Source of the DNA: Arthrobacter sp. 9V
GTDB lineage: Bacteria > Actinomycetota > Actinomycetes > Actinomycetales > Micrococcaceae
Direction: 5' to 3'
Assembly (NCBI RefSeq): GCF_902506065.1
Contig: NZ_LR732912.1
Coordinates: 1,875,983-1,939,982 of the forward strand
DNA: 64,000 nt
In this document: one piece after another, positions 39,071-49,408 of the stretch
Layout of the letters: every line of letters starts with the position of its first letter
Position numbering within the stretch: the stretch's first letter is position 1
Notes under the pieces: generated by a model
What the model was told of the DNA's origin: nothing
The model's database searches: none
Seen by the model: the letters and a program-made list of their open reading frames with translations, nothing else
Made by a program: the position numbers and the translations under genes

Positions 39071-42000
39071 TGCCCAAGCGTACAGATCTCAAGAGCGTCC
39101 TTGTCATCGGTTCCGGCCCCATTGTGATCGGCCAGGCGGCCGAGTTCGATTACTCCGGCACCCAGGCCCTTCGCGTCCTCAAGGAGGAGGGCCTCCGCGT
39201 CATCCTCGTGAACTCCAACCCGGCCACCATCATGACCGACCCCGAGTTCGCTGATGCCACCTACGTGGAGCCCATCACTCCTGAGGTGCTGGAGAAGATC
39301 ATCGCCAAGGAGCGTCCGGACGCCATCCTGCCCACCCTGGGTGGCCAGACCGCCTTGAACACTGCCATCGCACTGGACAAGAACGGTGTGCTGGAGAAGT
39401 ACAACGTGGAGCTCATCGGCGCCAACATTGCCGCGATTGAACTCGGTGAAGACCGTGAGAAGTTCAAGGGCGTGGTGGAGCGTTGCGGTGCCGAATCAGC
39501 ACGCAGCCACATCATCCACACCATGGACGAGGCCTTTGCCGCTGCCGAGGACCTCGGCTACCCCATGGTTGTCCGTCCTTCCTTCACCATGGGCGGCCTG
39601 GGCTCGGGCTTGGCCTACAACGAGGACGATCTCCGCCGAATTGTCGGCCAGGGCCTCCAGTACAGCCCCACCACCGAAGTCCTGCTCGAAGAGAGCATCC
39701 TCGGTTGGAAGGAATACGAGCTGGAGATGATGCGCGACAAGAACGACAACGTCGTTGTTGTCTGCTCCATCGAGAACTTCGATCCCGTGGGTGTCCACAC
39801 CGGTGATTCCATCACGGTTGCTCCGGCGTTGACCCTGACGGACCGCGAGTACCAGAAGCTGCGCGATGTCTCCATCGCCGTGATCCGCGAAGTCGGCGTA
39901 GACACCGGCGGCTGTAACATCCAGTTCGCCATTGATCCCGCCACGGGCCGTGTAGTGGTCATCGAGATGAACCCGCGCGTATCCCGGTCCTCTGCGTTGG
40001 CCTCCAAGGCAACCGGCTTCGCCATCGCCAAGATCGCCACGAAGTTGTCCCTGGGGTACACCTTGGACGAAATCCCCAACGACATCACGCAGAAGACGCC
40101 GGCCTCGTTTGAGCCCACGCTGGACTACGTAGTGGTGAAGGTTCCGCGCTTTGCTTTCGAGAAGTTCCCGGCCGCGGACAACACACTGACCACCACCATG
40201 AAGTCCGTGGGTGAAGCCATGGCCATGGGCCGTAACTTCACCGAAGCCCTGCAGAAGGCCCTTCGTTCTTTGGAGCAGAAGGGCTCGCAGCTCGACTTCA
40301 GCTCTGTGCCGGAGTACGAGGTTGCCGAACTCATCGAGAAAGCCAAGCGCCCCACAACGGACCGCCTGCACCAGGTGCAGCGTGCGCTTCTGGGCGGCGC
40401 CACGGTGGAAGACCTCTTCGAGGCCACAAAGATCGATCCCTGGTTCCTTGACCAGCTGCAGCTCCTCAACGAAACCGCGCAGGAAATCCGCAAGGCCGGC
40501 GTTCTTACTGAGGAAATGCTGCGCAACGCCAAGCGCCATGGCTTCTCCGACGAGCAGATCGGTGCTCTGACGCACAACAACGAGGCTGTAGTCCGCGGCG
40601 TCCGCCAGGCCTTGGGCATCCGTCCGGTGTACAAGACGGTGGATACCTGTGCCGCCGAGTTCGCCGCCTACACCCCGTACCACTACTCCTCTTACGACGA
40701 GGAAGATGAAGTTGGCCTGCACGCCAAGCCCTCGGTGATCATCCTTGGCTCCGGCCCCAACCGCATTGGCCAGGGCATCGAGTTCGATTACTCCTGCGTC
40801 CACGCCTCCATGGCGCTGCGCAAGGCCGGCTATGAGACTGTGATGGTCAACTGCAACCCGGAGACTGTCTCCACGGACTACGACGTCTCCACCCGCCTCT
40901 ATTTCGAGCCGTTGACCCTTGAGGATGTCCTTGAGGTCATCGCCGCCGAAGAGCGCACGGGTGGGGTAATGGGCGTCTTCGTGCAGCTCGGCGGCCAGAC
41001 CCCGCTGAAGCTGGCGCAGCAGCTCGCCGACGCCGGGGTACCCATCCTGGGTACCTCGCCGGAAGCTATCGACCTCGCGGAGCACCGCGGCGCTTTCGCC
41101 CGCGTCCTGGATGAGGCCGGACTGACCTCCCCGAAGAACGGCACGGCCGTATCCTTCGAGGACGCCAAGAAGATCGCCGACGAAATCGGCTACCCGGTGT
41201 TGGTCCGTCCGTCCTACGTCCTGGGCGGCCGCGGCATGGAGATCGTCTACGACGAAGCAAACCTTTCCCGATACATCGCCAACGCAACGGAAATCACCAC
41301 GGACCACCCGGTGCTGATCGACCGCTTCCTTGAGGACGCCGTCGAAATTGACGTTGACGCTCTCTTTGACGGCACGGACATGTACCTCGGCGGCATCATG
41401 GAACACATTGAGGAAGCCGGTATTCACTCCGGTGACTCTGCTTGCGTGCTTCCGCCGATCACCCTGGGCAACAACGTGATCGAGCGCGTGCGCACGGCAA
41501 CCCGTGCCATTGCCGAAGGCGTTGGCGTCCGGGGCCTTATCAACATCCAGTTCGCTCTGGCCTCCGACGTCCTGTATGTCCTTGAAGCCAATCCGCGTGC
41601 TTCACGCACTGTTCCGTTCGTCTCCAAGGCAACGGGCGTGCAGATGGCCAAGGCGGCTGCGCTCATTGGAACAGGCGTCACCATCAACCAGCTCCGCGGC
41701 GCCTACAAGATGCTGCCCGAAACCGGCGACGGTTCCACCCTGCCGCTGGACGCCCCGGTTGCCGTGAAGGAAGCAGTCCTTCCTTTCAGCCGTTTCCGTA
41801 CTCCTGAAGGCAAGGTGGTGGACTCCTTGCTCGGCCCTGAGATGCGCTCCACCGGTGAAGTCATGGGCATTGACAAGCACTTTGACACGGCGTTCGCCAA
41901 GAGCCAGGCAGCGGCCAACAACGCCCTGCCCACCGAAGGCAAGATTTTCGTCTCGGTAGCCAACCGTGACAAGCGTTCGGTGATCATGGGCGTCAAGCGC

Positions 42001-42378
42001 CTCTCGGACCTGGGCTTCGAGATCGTTTCCACCGGTGGCACCGCTGACGTCCTGCGGCGTAACGGCATCCAGGCGACTCCGGTGCGCAAGGTTGCCGAGG
42101 GCAGCAGCGCAGAAGGCGAAGGCACCATTGCTGATTTGGTCATCGCGGGCGAGATCGACATGGTCTTCAACACGCCCTCCGGTGGCGAAGCCCGCAGTGA
42201 CGGATATGAACTCCGTGCCGCGGCCACGTCCATCGGCATTCCTTGCATCACCACCGTTGCGGAGTTCAACGCAGCCGTGCAGGCCATTGAGGCCCTGCGA
42301 ACCTATGAGTGGTCCGTGACCAGCTTGCAGGAGCACGCAGCAAACCTCAAGGCAGCAATGGAAGCGGCCAATGCCTGA
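39070..42378 (+). CDS. carB: Carbamoyl-phosphate synthase large subunit
   Basis: 1102 aa. Two homologous ATP-grasp halves: first starting [20 protein letters not shown], second at [19 protein letters not shown], each with a phosphate-binding loop ([20 protein letters not shown]). A C-terminal MGS-like allosteric domain follows ([25 protein letters not shown]). One CPSase serves both arginine and pyrimidine synthesis unless a paralogue exists elsewhere. Overlaps pyrF by 8 nt. Confidence 0.97.
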   Translation: MPKRTDLKSVLVIGSGPIVIGQAAEFDYSGTQALRVLKEEGLRVILVNSNPATIMTDPEFADATYVEPITPEVLEKIIAKERPDAILPTLGGQTALNTAIALDKNGVLEKYNVELIGANIAAIELGEDREKFKGVVERCGAESARSHIIHTMDEAFAAAEDLGYPMVVRPSFTMGGLGSGLAYNEDDLRRIVGQGLQYSPTTEVLLEESILGWKEYELEMMRDKNDNVVVVCSIENFDPVGVHTGDSITVAPALTLTDREYQKLRDVSIAVIREVGVDTGGCNIQFAIDPATGRVVVIEMNPRVSRSSALASKATGFAIAKIATKLSLGYTLDEIPNDITQKTPASFEPTLDYVVVKVPRFAFEKFPAADNTLTTTMKSVGEAMAMGRNFTEALQKALRSLEQKGSQLDFSSVPEYEVAELIEKAKRPTTDRLHQVQRALLGGATVEDLFEATKIDPWFLDQLQLLNETAQEIRKAGVLTEEMLRNAKRHGFSDEQIGALTHNNEAVVRGVRQALGIRPVYKTVDTCAAEFAAYTPYHYSSYDEEDEVGLHAKPSVIILGSGPNRIGQGIEFDYSCVHASMALRKAGYETVMVNCNPETVSTDYDVSTRLYFEPLTLEDVLEVIAAEERTGGVMGVFVQLGGQTPLKLAQQLADAGVPILGTSPEAIDLAEHRGAFARVLDEAGLTSPKNGTAVSFEDAKKIADEIGYPVLVRPSYVLGGRGMEIVYDEANLSRYIANATEITTDHPVLIDRFLEDAVEIDVDALFDGTDMYLGGIMEHIEEAGIHSGDSACVLPPITLGNNVIERVRTATRAIAEGVGVRGLINIQFALASDVLYVLEANPRASRTVPFVSKATGVQMAKAAALIGTGVTINQLRGAYKMLPETGDGSTLPLDAPVAVKEAVLPFSRFRTPEGKVVDSLLGPEMRSTGEVMGIDKHFDTAFAKSQAAANNALPTEGKIFVSVANRDKRSVIMGVKRLSDLGFEIVSTGGTADVLRRNGIQATPVRKVAEGSSAEGEGTIADLVIAGEIDMVFNTPSGGEARSDGYELRAAATSIGIPCITTVAEFNAAVQAIEALRTYEWSVTSLQEHAANLKAAMEAANA

Positions 42379-43243
42379 GCCTGTCTCACCACAGCAGGAG
42401 CTGCAGCCGGCCCGGGAGTCCTTTGGCTCCCGGCTGGCTGCGGCCATGGCGGCCCGCGGTCCCCTTTGCGTCGGCATCGACCCCCACCCGCAGCTCCTGG
42501 CTGAATGGGGACTGAACGACGACGTCGCCGGCCTGGAGCGTTTCTCGCTGACGGTGGTGGAGGCCGTGGCTTCCCTCGCTGCCGCGGTGAAGCCGCAGGT
42601 GGCGCTTTATGAGCGCCACGGCTCGGCCGGCATGGCTGTACTGGAACGCACCCTCACCGCCTCGGCAGAGGCGGGCGTGCTGAGTATCGCGGACGCGAAA
42701 CGCGGGGACATCGGCTCCACCATGGCGGCCTACGCGGATGCCTGGTTGCGGGATGGTTCTTCCTTGGCTGCGGACTCGGTAACGCTGAGCCCGTACCTGG
42801 GATTTGAGTCGTTGCGCCCTGCCCTTGATCTCGCGGCGCAGCACGGCAGGGGAGTGTTCGTGCTTGCGCTGACCTCCAATCCTGAAGGAAAGTCCGTGCA
42901 GCACGTTGGGGGGAGCGATTCGGTAGCGCGCAGGATTGTGGCCGCAACTGCAGCTGAAAACCAGCGCTACAGCGGAGCCCTGGGTTCCGTTGGCTTGGTT
43001 GTCGGCGCCACCATCGGCTCCGCGCTTGAGGACCTGGACATCGACCTTGGTCCGGTCCGCGGCGCGATCCTTGCCCCGGGACTTGGTGCCCAGGGGGCCA
43101 CTCCTGCTGATCTGCGAGCGACGTTCGGCGATGCTTATCCCACGGTCCTGGCCACCTCCAGCCGGGGGATTCTGTCCGCGGGTCCTTCCGTGGCAGATCT
43201 CCGTGCCGCAACAGAAGAGACGCTGCGGGGACTGCTTTCCTAG
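42371..43243 (+). CDS. pyrF: Orotidine 5'-phosphate decarboxylase (type 2)
   Basis: 290 aa, the longer actinobacterial/proteobacterial type 2 form. Catalytic Asp-Lys-Asp network in [10 protein letters not shown] (Asp108, Lys110, Asp113), [11 protein letters not shown], and phosphate-binding end [10 protein letters not shown]. Last step to UMP. ATG lies inside the end of carB. pyrD is not in this operon. Confidence 0.94.
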   Translation: MPEPVSPQQELQPARESFGSRLAAAMAARGPLCVGIDPHPQLLAEWGLNDDVAGLERFSLTVVEAVASLAAAVKPQVALYERHGSAGMAVLERTLTASAEAGVLSIADAKRGDIGSTMAAYADAWLRDGSSLAADSVTLSPYLGFESLRPALDLAAQHGRGVFVLALTSNPEGKSVQHVGGSDSVARRIVAATAAENQRYSGALGSVGLVVGATIGSALEDLDIDLGPVRGAILAPGLGAQGATPADLRATFGDAYPTVLATSSRGILSAGPSVADLRAATEETLRGLLS

Positions 43244-43302
43244 AGCGTTGGTTCAACTCATTGCGCAACGGAGCCCCTGCCGGTAGGTTCAGGATCAGTC
43301 CG

Positions 43303-43318
43303 CGTGATCTGGATCACA
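43303..43318 (+). promoter_or_regulatory. Putative CRP/Fnr-family site upstream of mihF
   Basis: CGTGATCTGGATCACA matches TGTGA-N6-TCACA except for the first base and contains a 14-bp perfect dyad (GTGATCTGGATCAC at 43304-43317). It lies 25 bp before the mihF start. Confidence 0.45.
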
Positions 43319-43342
43319 ATGCGATCTGACAGGGGTTTGGCA

Positions 43343-43669
43343 GTGGGCCTTAAAGAGCTGACACCGCAGGAGCGTTCCGATGCGCTTGAGAAGGCTGCCA
43401 AGGCGCGGGCCGTGCGTGCCGCCGCCAAGGAAAGACTCAAGCGCGGTGAGGTGAGCGTCGCGGAGTTGATTTCCTCCGGAGCTACCGATGACGCGATTGC
43501 GCGCATGAGGGTGGTGGAATTGTTGGAGGCCCTGCCTGGCATTGGCCCGGTCAGGGCTGCCGGGATCATGGCGGAGATAGGGATTGCAGGATCCCGGCGC
43601 ATCAGGGGGTTGGGAATTCATCAGGCCCGGGCGCTGGTAGATTTTATGGATACCCAACAAAGCGTTTAA
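43343..43669 (+). CDS. mihF: Integration host factor, actinobacterial type (mIHF)
   Basis: 108 aa from GTG 43343 (AGGGG about 8 nt upstream), matching the usual 105-aa length; the frame extends 13 codons upstream without homology. Helix-rich: LKELTPQERSDALEKAAKA, basic AKERLKRG, and the DNA-binding helix-two-turn-helix LEALPGIGPVRAAGIMAE. Nucleoid protein unrelated to the E. coli IhfAB fold. Usual neighbour of gmk in Actinobacteria. Confidence 0.93.
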   Translation: MGLKELTPQERSDALEKAAKARAVRAAAKERLKRGEVSVAELISSGATDDAIARMRVVELLEALPGIGPVRAAGIMAEIGIAGSRRIRGLGIHQARALVDFMDTQQSV

Positions 43670-43690
43670 CGCATCTCCCCGAAGGAATCC

Positions 43691-44263
43691 GTGAGCAAGA
43701 AACCCGGACTGACTGTCCTTGCAGGCCCCACTGCCGTTGGCAAGGGAACCGTATCCACTTACATCAGGGACAACTACCCGGAGGTCTGGCTCTCAGTTTC
43801 GGCGACAACGCGGGCTGCGCGTCCGGGTGAAAAAGACGGGGTTCACTACTTCTTCAAGTCCGCTGAGGAGTTCGACTCCCTGGTGGCCGATGGTGAGCTG
43901 CTGGAGTGGGCCGTAGTGCATGGGCAGAATCGCTACGGAACCCTCCGCAGCACCGTTGACGCGGCCATCGCCGACGGCAAGTCGGTGCTTCTGGAGATCG
44001 ACCTCCAAGGCGCACGGCAGGTCAAAGCGGCCGTCCCGGATGCAAATTTCGTGTTCCTGGCACCGCCCAGCTGGGACGAAATGGTGCGCCGCCTGGTGGG
44101 CCGCGGCACAGAAACACCCGAGGAACAGCAGCGCAGGCTGGAAACCGCTAAACTGGAACTTGCTGCTGAACCGGAGTTTGACCACACCGTCATCAATGAC
44201 GACGTACGCCGGGCAGCGGACGAGCTTGTTTCACTCATGGGGCTTACCCCGCACCAGCGCTAA
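43691..44263 (+). CDS. gmk: Guanylate kinase
   Basis: 190 aa. P-loop [15 protein letters not shown]-binding [34 protein letters not shown], and [12 protein letters not shown]. Phosphorylates GMP to GDP. GTG start after GAAGGAA. Sits between mihF and rpoZ, as in other actinobacteria. Confidence 0.95.
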   Translation: MSKKPGLTVLAGPTAVGKGTVSTYIRDNYPEVWLSVSATTRAARPGEKDGVHYFFKSAEEFDSLVADGELLEWAVVHGQNRYGTLRSTVDAAIADGKSVLLEIDLQGARQVKAAVPDANFVFLAPPSWDEMVRRLVGRGTETPEEQQRRLETAKLELAAEPEFDHTVINDDVRRAADELVSLMGLTPHQR

Positions 44264-44302
44264 GCGCTTGCACTTGTTGGCCCGCTAAAATTTGGAGAAT
44301 TC

Positions 44303-44563
44303 GTGTCCACGAACCTTGAAGGCATCATCAACCCGCCGATCGATTCGCTGCTTGAGGCTGCTGATTCCAAGTACGGCCTGGTCATCTTCGGCGCCAAGCG
44401 CGCCCGCCAGATCAACGCCTACTATGCACAGCTGCACGAGGGCCTGTTCGAGTACGTCGGTCCGTTGGTTGACACCAAGCTGAACGAGAAGTCACTGTCC
44501 ATCGCCTTGCGCGAGATCAACGAAGGCCTGCTGGTTTCCACACCGATCGAGCCCGCAGAATAA
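44303..44563 (+). CDS. rpoZ: RNA polymerase omega subunit
   Basis: 86 aa. [33 protein letters not shown] and [11 protein letters not shown] match actinobacterial omega. Assists beta' folding and assembly. GTG 44303, with TTGGAGAA about 6 nt upstream. Confidence 0.94.
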   Translation: MSTNLEGIINPPIDSLLEAADSKYGLVIFGAKRARQINAYYAQLHEGLFEYVGPLVDTKLNEKSLSIALREINEGLLVSTPIEPAE

Positions 44564-44590
44564 CAAAGACTGCCTGTTGACGGAGGTCAC

Positions 44591-45847
44591 GTGCGCATAG
44601 TCCTCGGAGTCGGGGGAGGGATCGCAGCCTACAAGGTTGCATCGCTCCTCCGGCTTTTTACTGAAGCCGGTCACAAGGTGACGGTCATTCCCACGGAAGC
44701 TGCCACCCGATTTGTCGGAGTGGCCACCTGGGAAGCCCTCTCCGGCAACCCTGTGAGCAACAGCGTCTTTGACGACGTCGAGAAGGTCAACCATGTCCGC
44801 TTGGGGCATGAGGCCGACTTGATCGTGGTTGCTCCGGCCACCGCCGATCTCCTTGCCAAAGCTGCAACCGGACAAGCGGGCGACCTCCTCACCAACACGC
44901 TCCTGATGGCCCACGGGCCGGTTCTGTTTGCTCCTGCCATGCACACGGAAATGTGGCAGCATGCCGCAACCCGGGCCAACGTGGAGACCCTGCGCAGCCG
45001 CGGCGTCACGGTGTTGGAGCCCGCCTCCGGGCGCCTGACGGGTGCCGATTCCGGCCCGGGCCGTCTGCCCGAGCCCGAAGCCATCTTTGCAGCTTCCATG
45101 GCTTTGGCCGGACCTTCCCTGGACAGCGGAGAAAACGCGACACCTGCCCCGCATGCATCCTTGGCCGGACGCACCGTCACCATTTCGGCCGGTGGGACCC
45201 GTGAAGCTTTGGATCCCGTCCGTTTCCTGGGTAACCGATCCTCCGGCAAGCAGGGCGTCGCGTTGGCCGCGGCGGCTTTGGCAGCCGGGGCAACGGTGAG
45301 GTTCCTCGCCGCGCACATGGACGTCCAGCCGCCTGCCGGAGTGGAGCTTGTCCGCGTTGAATCCGCCTTGGAACTACGCGAGGCCGCGCTTGAGGCGGCA
45401 GTGGACTCCGACGTCGTCATTATGGCCGCTGCCGTGGCGGATTTCCGTCCGGCGGAGGTCTCGGATACCAAGATCAAAAAGGTGGACGGCGAGGATGCCC
45501 CTGTTGTGCGTTTGATCCGGAACCCGGACATCCTGCACGAACTGGTGGAGCGTCGCAATGCAGAGGGCGGCCAGCAGCTGATTGTGGGTTTCGCAGCCGA
45601 AACGGGCGATGCCCAAGGCGACGTCCTGGAACATGCAACTGCCAAGCTCAAGCGCAAGGGTTGCGATCTCCTGGTGGTAAACCAGGTGGGCATTGGCCGC
45701 GTCTTCGGACAGGATGAGAACTCTGTGGTCATTCTGTCCGGTCATGGAGCCGAACCGGAGTCGGCCGCCGGCTCAAAGGCCGACGTCGCCGCTGCTGTGA
45801 TCGACCGGGTGGGGACTGAACTCACACGGGTATTCCCGGCCATGTAA
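44591..45847 (+). CDS. coaBC: Bifunctional phosphopantothenoylcysteine decarboxylase/synthetase
   Basis: 418 aa. N-terminal CoaC flavoprotein (LGVGGGIAAYKVASLLRL, catalytic-His region VNHVRLGHEADL, PAMHTEMWQH) and C-terminal CoaB (ISAGGTREALDPVRFLGNRS, KIKKVDGE, VGFAAETGD). Performs two steps of coenzyme A synthesis. A Pro/Ala-rich linker joins the halves at about residues 180-195. GTG start with GGAGGTCAC upstream. Confidence 0.95.
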   Translation: MRIVLGVGGGIAAYKVASLLRLFTEAGHKVTVIPTEAATRFVGVATWEALSGNPVSNSVFDDVEKVNHVRLGHEADLIVVAPATADLLAKAATGQAGDLLTNTLLMAHGPVLFAPAMHTEMWQHAATRANVETLRSRGVTVLEPASGRLTGADSGPGRLPEPEAIFAASMALAGPSLDSGENATPAPHASLAGRTVTISAGGTREALDPVRFLGNRSSGKQGVALAAAALAAGATVRFLAAHMDVQPPAGVELVRVESALELREAALEAAVDSDVVIMAAAVADFRPAEVSDTKIKKVDGEDAPVVRLIRNPDILHELVERRNAEGGQQLIVGFAAETGDAQGDVLEHATAKLKRKGCDLLVVNQVGIGRVFGQDENSVVILSGHGAEPESAAGSKADVAAAVIDRVGTELTRVFPAM

Positions 45848-45911
45848 CTGAGCCCACACCCGAATTCTTAGCAAAGGGACACACGGCAGATCCCGCCGTC
45901 CCGCAACCCAG

Positions 45912-45917
45912 TAAGGT
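45912..45917 (+). promoter_or_regulatory. Putative -10 (TAAGGT) of leaderless metK
   Basis: The hexamer ends 6 nt before GTG 45924, giving +1 on the start codon. The overlapping AAGGTGG could instead be a Shine-Dalgarno 4 nt from the start, so both readings stay open. Confidence 0.35.
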
Positions 45918-45923
45918 GGTCGA

Positions 45924-47153
45924 GTGACTTTACCGCTGCACCATGAACACCATGGCACCCCGTCCAAGCTCCGGCTCTTCACGTCCGAGTCTGTCACTGA
46001 AGGGCACCCGGACAAGATCTGCGACCAAATCAGCGACTCCATCCTGGACGCGCTGCTGGCCGCTGATCCTGAGTCCCGTGTGGCCGTTGAAACCATGGCC
46101 ACCACGGGCTTGGTGCACGTGGCCGGTGAGGTCACCACCGACGCTTACGTGGAAATTCCGCAGATTGTCCGCGAGACCATCCTGGGCATCGGCTACGACT
46201 CGTCCGCCAACGGATTCGACGGAGCCCGCTGCGGCGTGTCAGTGTCCATCGGCCAACAGTCCAACGACATCGCCGGTGGTGTGTTCAACTCACTTGAGGC
46301 CCGTGAAGGCCGCCAGGAGGACGATTACGATCTCCAGGGTGCGGGCGATCAGGGAATCATGTTTGGCTATGCCAGCGATGAGACGGCGTCTTACATGCCT
46401 ACGCCCATCTGGCTCGCCCACCGTCTGTCTGAACGTCTCACCGAGGTCCGCAAGAACGGCGAGCTGGCCTACCTTCGCCCGGACGGCAAGACGCAGGTCA
46501 CGGTAGGATACGACGGCGATCGGCCGGTGTCCGTGGAAACGGTGGTTATCTCCAGCCAGCACGCCGAAGAGGCAAGCCTTGAGCAGCTTCGTGCGGACTT
46601 GGCCAGCTACGTGATTGATCCCGTCATGTCCGCGTCCAACCTCGATATCTCGCACACTGCGAATATCCTCAACCCTGCGGGCGCCTTCGTCATTGGTGGT
46701 CCCGTAGGCGACGCCGGGCTCACTGGCCGCAAGATCATTGTGGACACTTACGGCGGATTCTCCCGCCACGGTGGCGGCGCGTTCTCAGGCAAGGATCCGT
46801 CCAAAGTTGACCGATCAGCGGCTTATGCCATGCGCTGGGTCGCCAAGAACGTGGTGGCGGCAGGACTGGCCAAGCGAGCTGAGATTCAAATTGCCTACGC
46901 AATCGGCCAGGCACGCCCGGTTGGAACCTACGTAGAGACTTTCGGCACGGAAACCGTTGACCCGGCCCGCATCAGCGAAGCGATCAACGAGTTGTTCGAC
47001 CTCCGCCCGCGTGCCATCATTGATGCCCTTGATCTCAAGCGTCCCATCTACGCCAAGACGGCGGCGCACGGTCATTTTGGTCGCGACGACCCCGATTTCA
47101 CGTGGGAACGCCTGGACCGGGTGGCCGATCTGAAGGAATACTTCAACGCCTGA
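45924..47153 (+). CDS. metK: S-adenosylmethionine synthetase
   Basis: 409 aa. Makes SAM from methionine and ATP. ATP-binding [18 protein letters not shown], signature [12 protein letters not shown] and [16 protein letters not shown]. Normal length. GTG start at 45924. No SAM-riboswitch-like fold is evident in the 76 nt upstream. Confidence 0.96.
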   Translation: MTLPLHHEHHGTPSKLRLFTSESVTEGHPDKICDQISDSILDALLAADPESRVAVETMATTGLVHVAGEVTTDAYVEIPQIVRETILGIGYDSSANGFDGARCGVSVSIGQQSNDIAGGVFNSLEAREGRQEDDYDLQGAGDQGIMFGYASDETASYMPTPIWLAHRLSERLTEVRKNGELAYLRPDGKTQVTVGYDGDRPVSVETVVISSQHAEEASLEQLRADLASYVIDPVMSASNLDISHTANILNPAGAFVIGGPVGDAGLTGRKIIVDTYGGFSRHGGGAFSGKDPSKVDRSAAYAMRWVAKNVVAAGLAKRAEIQIAYAIGQARPVGTYVETFGTETVDPARISEAINELFDLRPRAIIDALDLKRPIYAKTAAHGHFGRDDPDFTWERLDRVADLKEYFNA

Positions 47154-47214
47154 CCTGTTTTTGCAGGGGCACCCTGTAATGTCAGTGCCCCATGATTGGC
47201 TGGTGCCACAGAGA

Positions 47215-47245
47215 TGCCCGCAGCGGGTCGATCCCGCTGCGGGCA
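47215..47245 (+). terminator. Hairpin between metK and priA
   Basis: Perfect 13-bp inverted repeat TGCCCGCAGCGGG-TCGAT-CCCGCTGCGGGCA. No T run follows, so a terminator role is likely but not certain. A shorter hairpin (GCGTGG-GTTTTT-CCACGC, 47261-47278) lies between it and the priA ribosome binding site. Confidence 0.6.
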
Positions 47246-47299
47246 TCCCGGGTTAAGAATGCGTGGGTTTTTCCACGCTCAGAGGTGGAGGTGAAGTGC

Positions 47300-49390
47300 A
47301 TGGCAGGACACGAGGCCCAGCCGTCGTTGCTTCAACCCTCGTTGCTGCAGGGCTTTCCGGATCGCGCGGCGGCCGATGGTCCGCCACTCGCGGCAGAAAA
47401 TCCGGTGGCGCGGGTGGTGCTCGAGTCGTCCCTGCCCCATTTGGACAGGCCCTTCGACTACAGCGTTCCAGCCGGGCTTGGCGAGGTGGCTGTGCCTGGC
47501 GTCCGGGTGAAGGTCAAGTTCAACGGCCAGGAGCTCAACGGCTACATCATCGAACGGCGCGCAGATTCGGATGCTGCCGCACCCCTGAGCACCCTGCACA
47601 AAGTGGTCTCGCCGGTTGCGGTCCTCACCCCGGCCGTCATGGAGTTGGCAGGCACCGTCGCTGCCCGATACGCCGGAACCCGCAGCGATGTCCTTCGAAC
47701 CGCAATTCCGCCGCGGGTAGCCAAAGTGGAGAAGGAACTGCTGGCCGGCGAGCTGAACGCGGGCGTGGTTGACCTGAAGCCGGACACCGGGGCAAAAGCA
47801 TGGTCTTCTTACGGCAATGGTGAGCCATATCTGCAGCACCTCGGAAGCGGCGGTTCCCCCAAAGCAGTGCTCACTGCTCTTCAGGGATTCGGGCCCGATG
47901 GTTGGCCGGCTTTGGTCGCTACGGCAGTCGCCACGGTTCGTTCCTCAGGACGCGGCGCGGTGGTGGTGGTGCCGGATTACCGCGATCTTGAGCGGTTGGA
48001 GGTAGCGCTTGGCAACGTCCTGCCCGCATCCGACGTCGCCCGGCTAACTGCTGATGACGGGCAAACTCCCCGCTACAGGAACTTTCTCAGGCTTCTGAGC
48101 GGTGCAGCGGGAGTGGCTATCGGCACTCGTTCGGCGGCTTATGCCCCCGTACACGATCTAGGTTTAGTGGTGTGCTGGGACGACGGCGACGACCTCCACA
48201 TTGAGCAACGGGCTCCTTATGCGCACACCAGGGAAGTCTTGTTGTTGCGTGCGGAGCAGGAGAACGCTGCGTGTCTGATGGCCTCGCACAGTCGAAGCAC
48301 CGAACTCCAACGCCTTGTTGAGATGCAGTGGGCGGTGCCCATTGAAGCTCCGCGACCTACTGTCCGCGCCACGGCACCCAGGGTTCTCAACACTGCGGAC
48401 AGCTTCGAACAAGAACGTGACCCTTTGGCGCGCATCGCGCGTCTGCCCGGCGCGGCGTGGCGGGCGGCGAAGGAAGGCTTAGAGGTGGGCCCTGTCCTGG
48501 TCCAGGTGGCCCGGGCCGGATACGCCCCGTCCTTAGTGTGTGAGACGTGCCGGGAACTCGCGCGGTGCAATGCCTGCCAAGGCCCCTTGGCAGTATCCAG
48601 CAGTTCCGCCATGCCCGCATGCCGCTGGTGCTCCACACCCGCCCCGCAATGGCGCTGCAGCCACTGCAGCGGGACACGGCTGCGCCGGGGAGCGGCGGGG
48701 GTTATGAGGACTGCTGAGGAACTGGGGCGCGCCTTCCCCGGCAAAGCCGTGGTCACCTCTTCAGGCGAGCACATCAAAGCAACTGTCCCTGATACTCCCG
48801 CCCTGGTGGTTGCTACGGTGGGCGCTGAACCGGTTGCCCCCAACGGTTACGCGGCAGCCCTGTTGCTGGACGGCAACTCATTGCTCCGGCGCGAGAACCT
48901 TCGCGCAGGGGAGGACACCGTCCGCCGGTGGTTCAATGCCGCCTCCCTCGTGAAGCCGGCCGGCCAAGGGGGCCTCGTGGTGATTACTGCCGACGACACC
49001 GCGGCGACGGGAGCACTGTTGCGGTGGGATGCCGCCGGCTTCGCCTCACGCGAACTGGCCCTCCGAAAGGAACTGCAGCTGCCGCCAGCGGTGCGGGTGG
49101 CATCCGTGACCGGGTCGAGGGCCGACGTCGTGCATTTTGCCGAAGCCTTCGACGCCAGCGCGCCGCGGGGCACCAAACTCCGCAGCGCGGGGCCCGCCCC
49201 GATTCAGCTGTTCTCCGGCGCGCAACCGTCTGCCGGCGAGGCCGATGCGGACGTCAGGACGCTCTACTTCATTCCCTACGCAGATGCCGCAGAAACCACC
49301 CGTGCCATGCGGGCTGTGAAAGTCGCCAGCGCTGCCAAGCGCACGTCCGGGCCGGTGCAGTTGCGTTTGGACGGGGTGGACATCCTCTAG
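47300..49390 (+). CDS. priA: Primosomal protein N' (PriA) of actinobacterial, ATPase-motif-less type
   Basis: 696 aa from ATG 47300 (GGAGGTG 7 nt upstream). The N-terminal 3' DNA-end-binding domain is clear (ARVVLESSLPHLDRPFDYSVPAGLG). The helicase core keeps its shape but the Walker A GxTGSGKT is absent: the corresponding stretch reads ATAVATVRSSGRGAVVVVPD, and the DEEH box reads CWDDGDDLH. The zinc-binding cysteine cluster persists (CETC, CNAC, CRWC, CSHC). Such PriA proteins, known across Actinobacteria, presumably act as structural restart factors rather than helicases. Convergent with the glycosyltransferase gene. Confidence 0.9.
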   Translation: MAGHEAQPSLLQPSLLQGFPDRAAADGPPLAAENPVARVVLESSLPHLDRPFDYSVPAGLGEVAVPGVRVKVKFNGQELNGYIIERRADSDAAAPLSTLHKVVSPVAVLTPAVMELAGTVAARYAGTRSDVLRTAIPPRVAKVEKELLAGELNAGVVDLKPDTGAKAWSSYGNGEPYLQHLGSGGSPKAVLTALQGFGPDGWPALVATAVATVRSSGRGAVVVVPDYRDLERLEVALGNVLPASDVARLTADDGQTPRYRNFLRLLSGAAGVAIGTRSAAYAPVHDLGLVVCWDDGDDLHIEQRAPYAHTREVLLLRAEQENAACLMASHSRSTELQRLVEMQWAVPIEAPRPTVRATAPRVLNTADSFEQERDPLARIARLPGAAWRAAKEGLEVGPVLVQVARAGYAPSLVCETCRELARCNACQGPLAVSSSSAMPACRWCSTPAPQWRCSHCSGTRLRRGAAGVMRTAEELGRAFPGKAVVTSSGEHIKATVPDTPALVVATVGAEPVAPNGYAAALLLDGNSLLRRENLRAGEDTVRRWFNAASLVKPAGQGGLVVITADDTAATGALLRWDAAGFASRELALRKELQLPPAVRVASVTGSRADVVHFAEAFDASAPRGTKLRSAGPAPIQLFSGAQPSAGEADADVRTLYFIPYADAAETTRAMRAVKVASAAKRTSGPVQLRLDGVDIL

Positions 49391-49402
49391 CCCCGCCGGG
49401 GC
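49390..49402. terminator. Weak hairpin between convergent priA and glycosyltransferase genes
   Basis: GCCCC-GCC-GGGGC immediately at the priA stop codon. Short stem and no clear T run. Confidence 0.3.
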
Positions 49403-49408
49403 CTTGCG

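Noticed and set aside
45848..45923. Possible SAM riboswitch before metK.
   Set aside because: Only 76 nt, no recognisable four-way or pseudoknot fold, and the start probably lies on a leaderless or very short leader.
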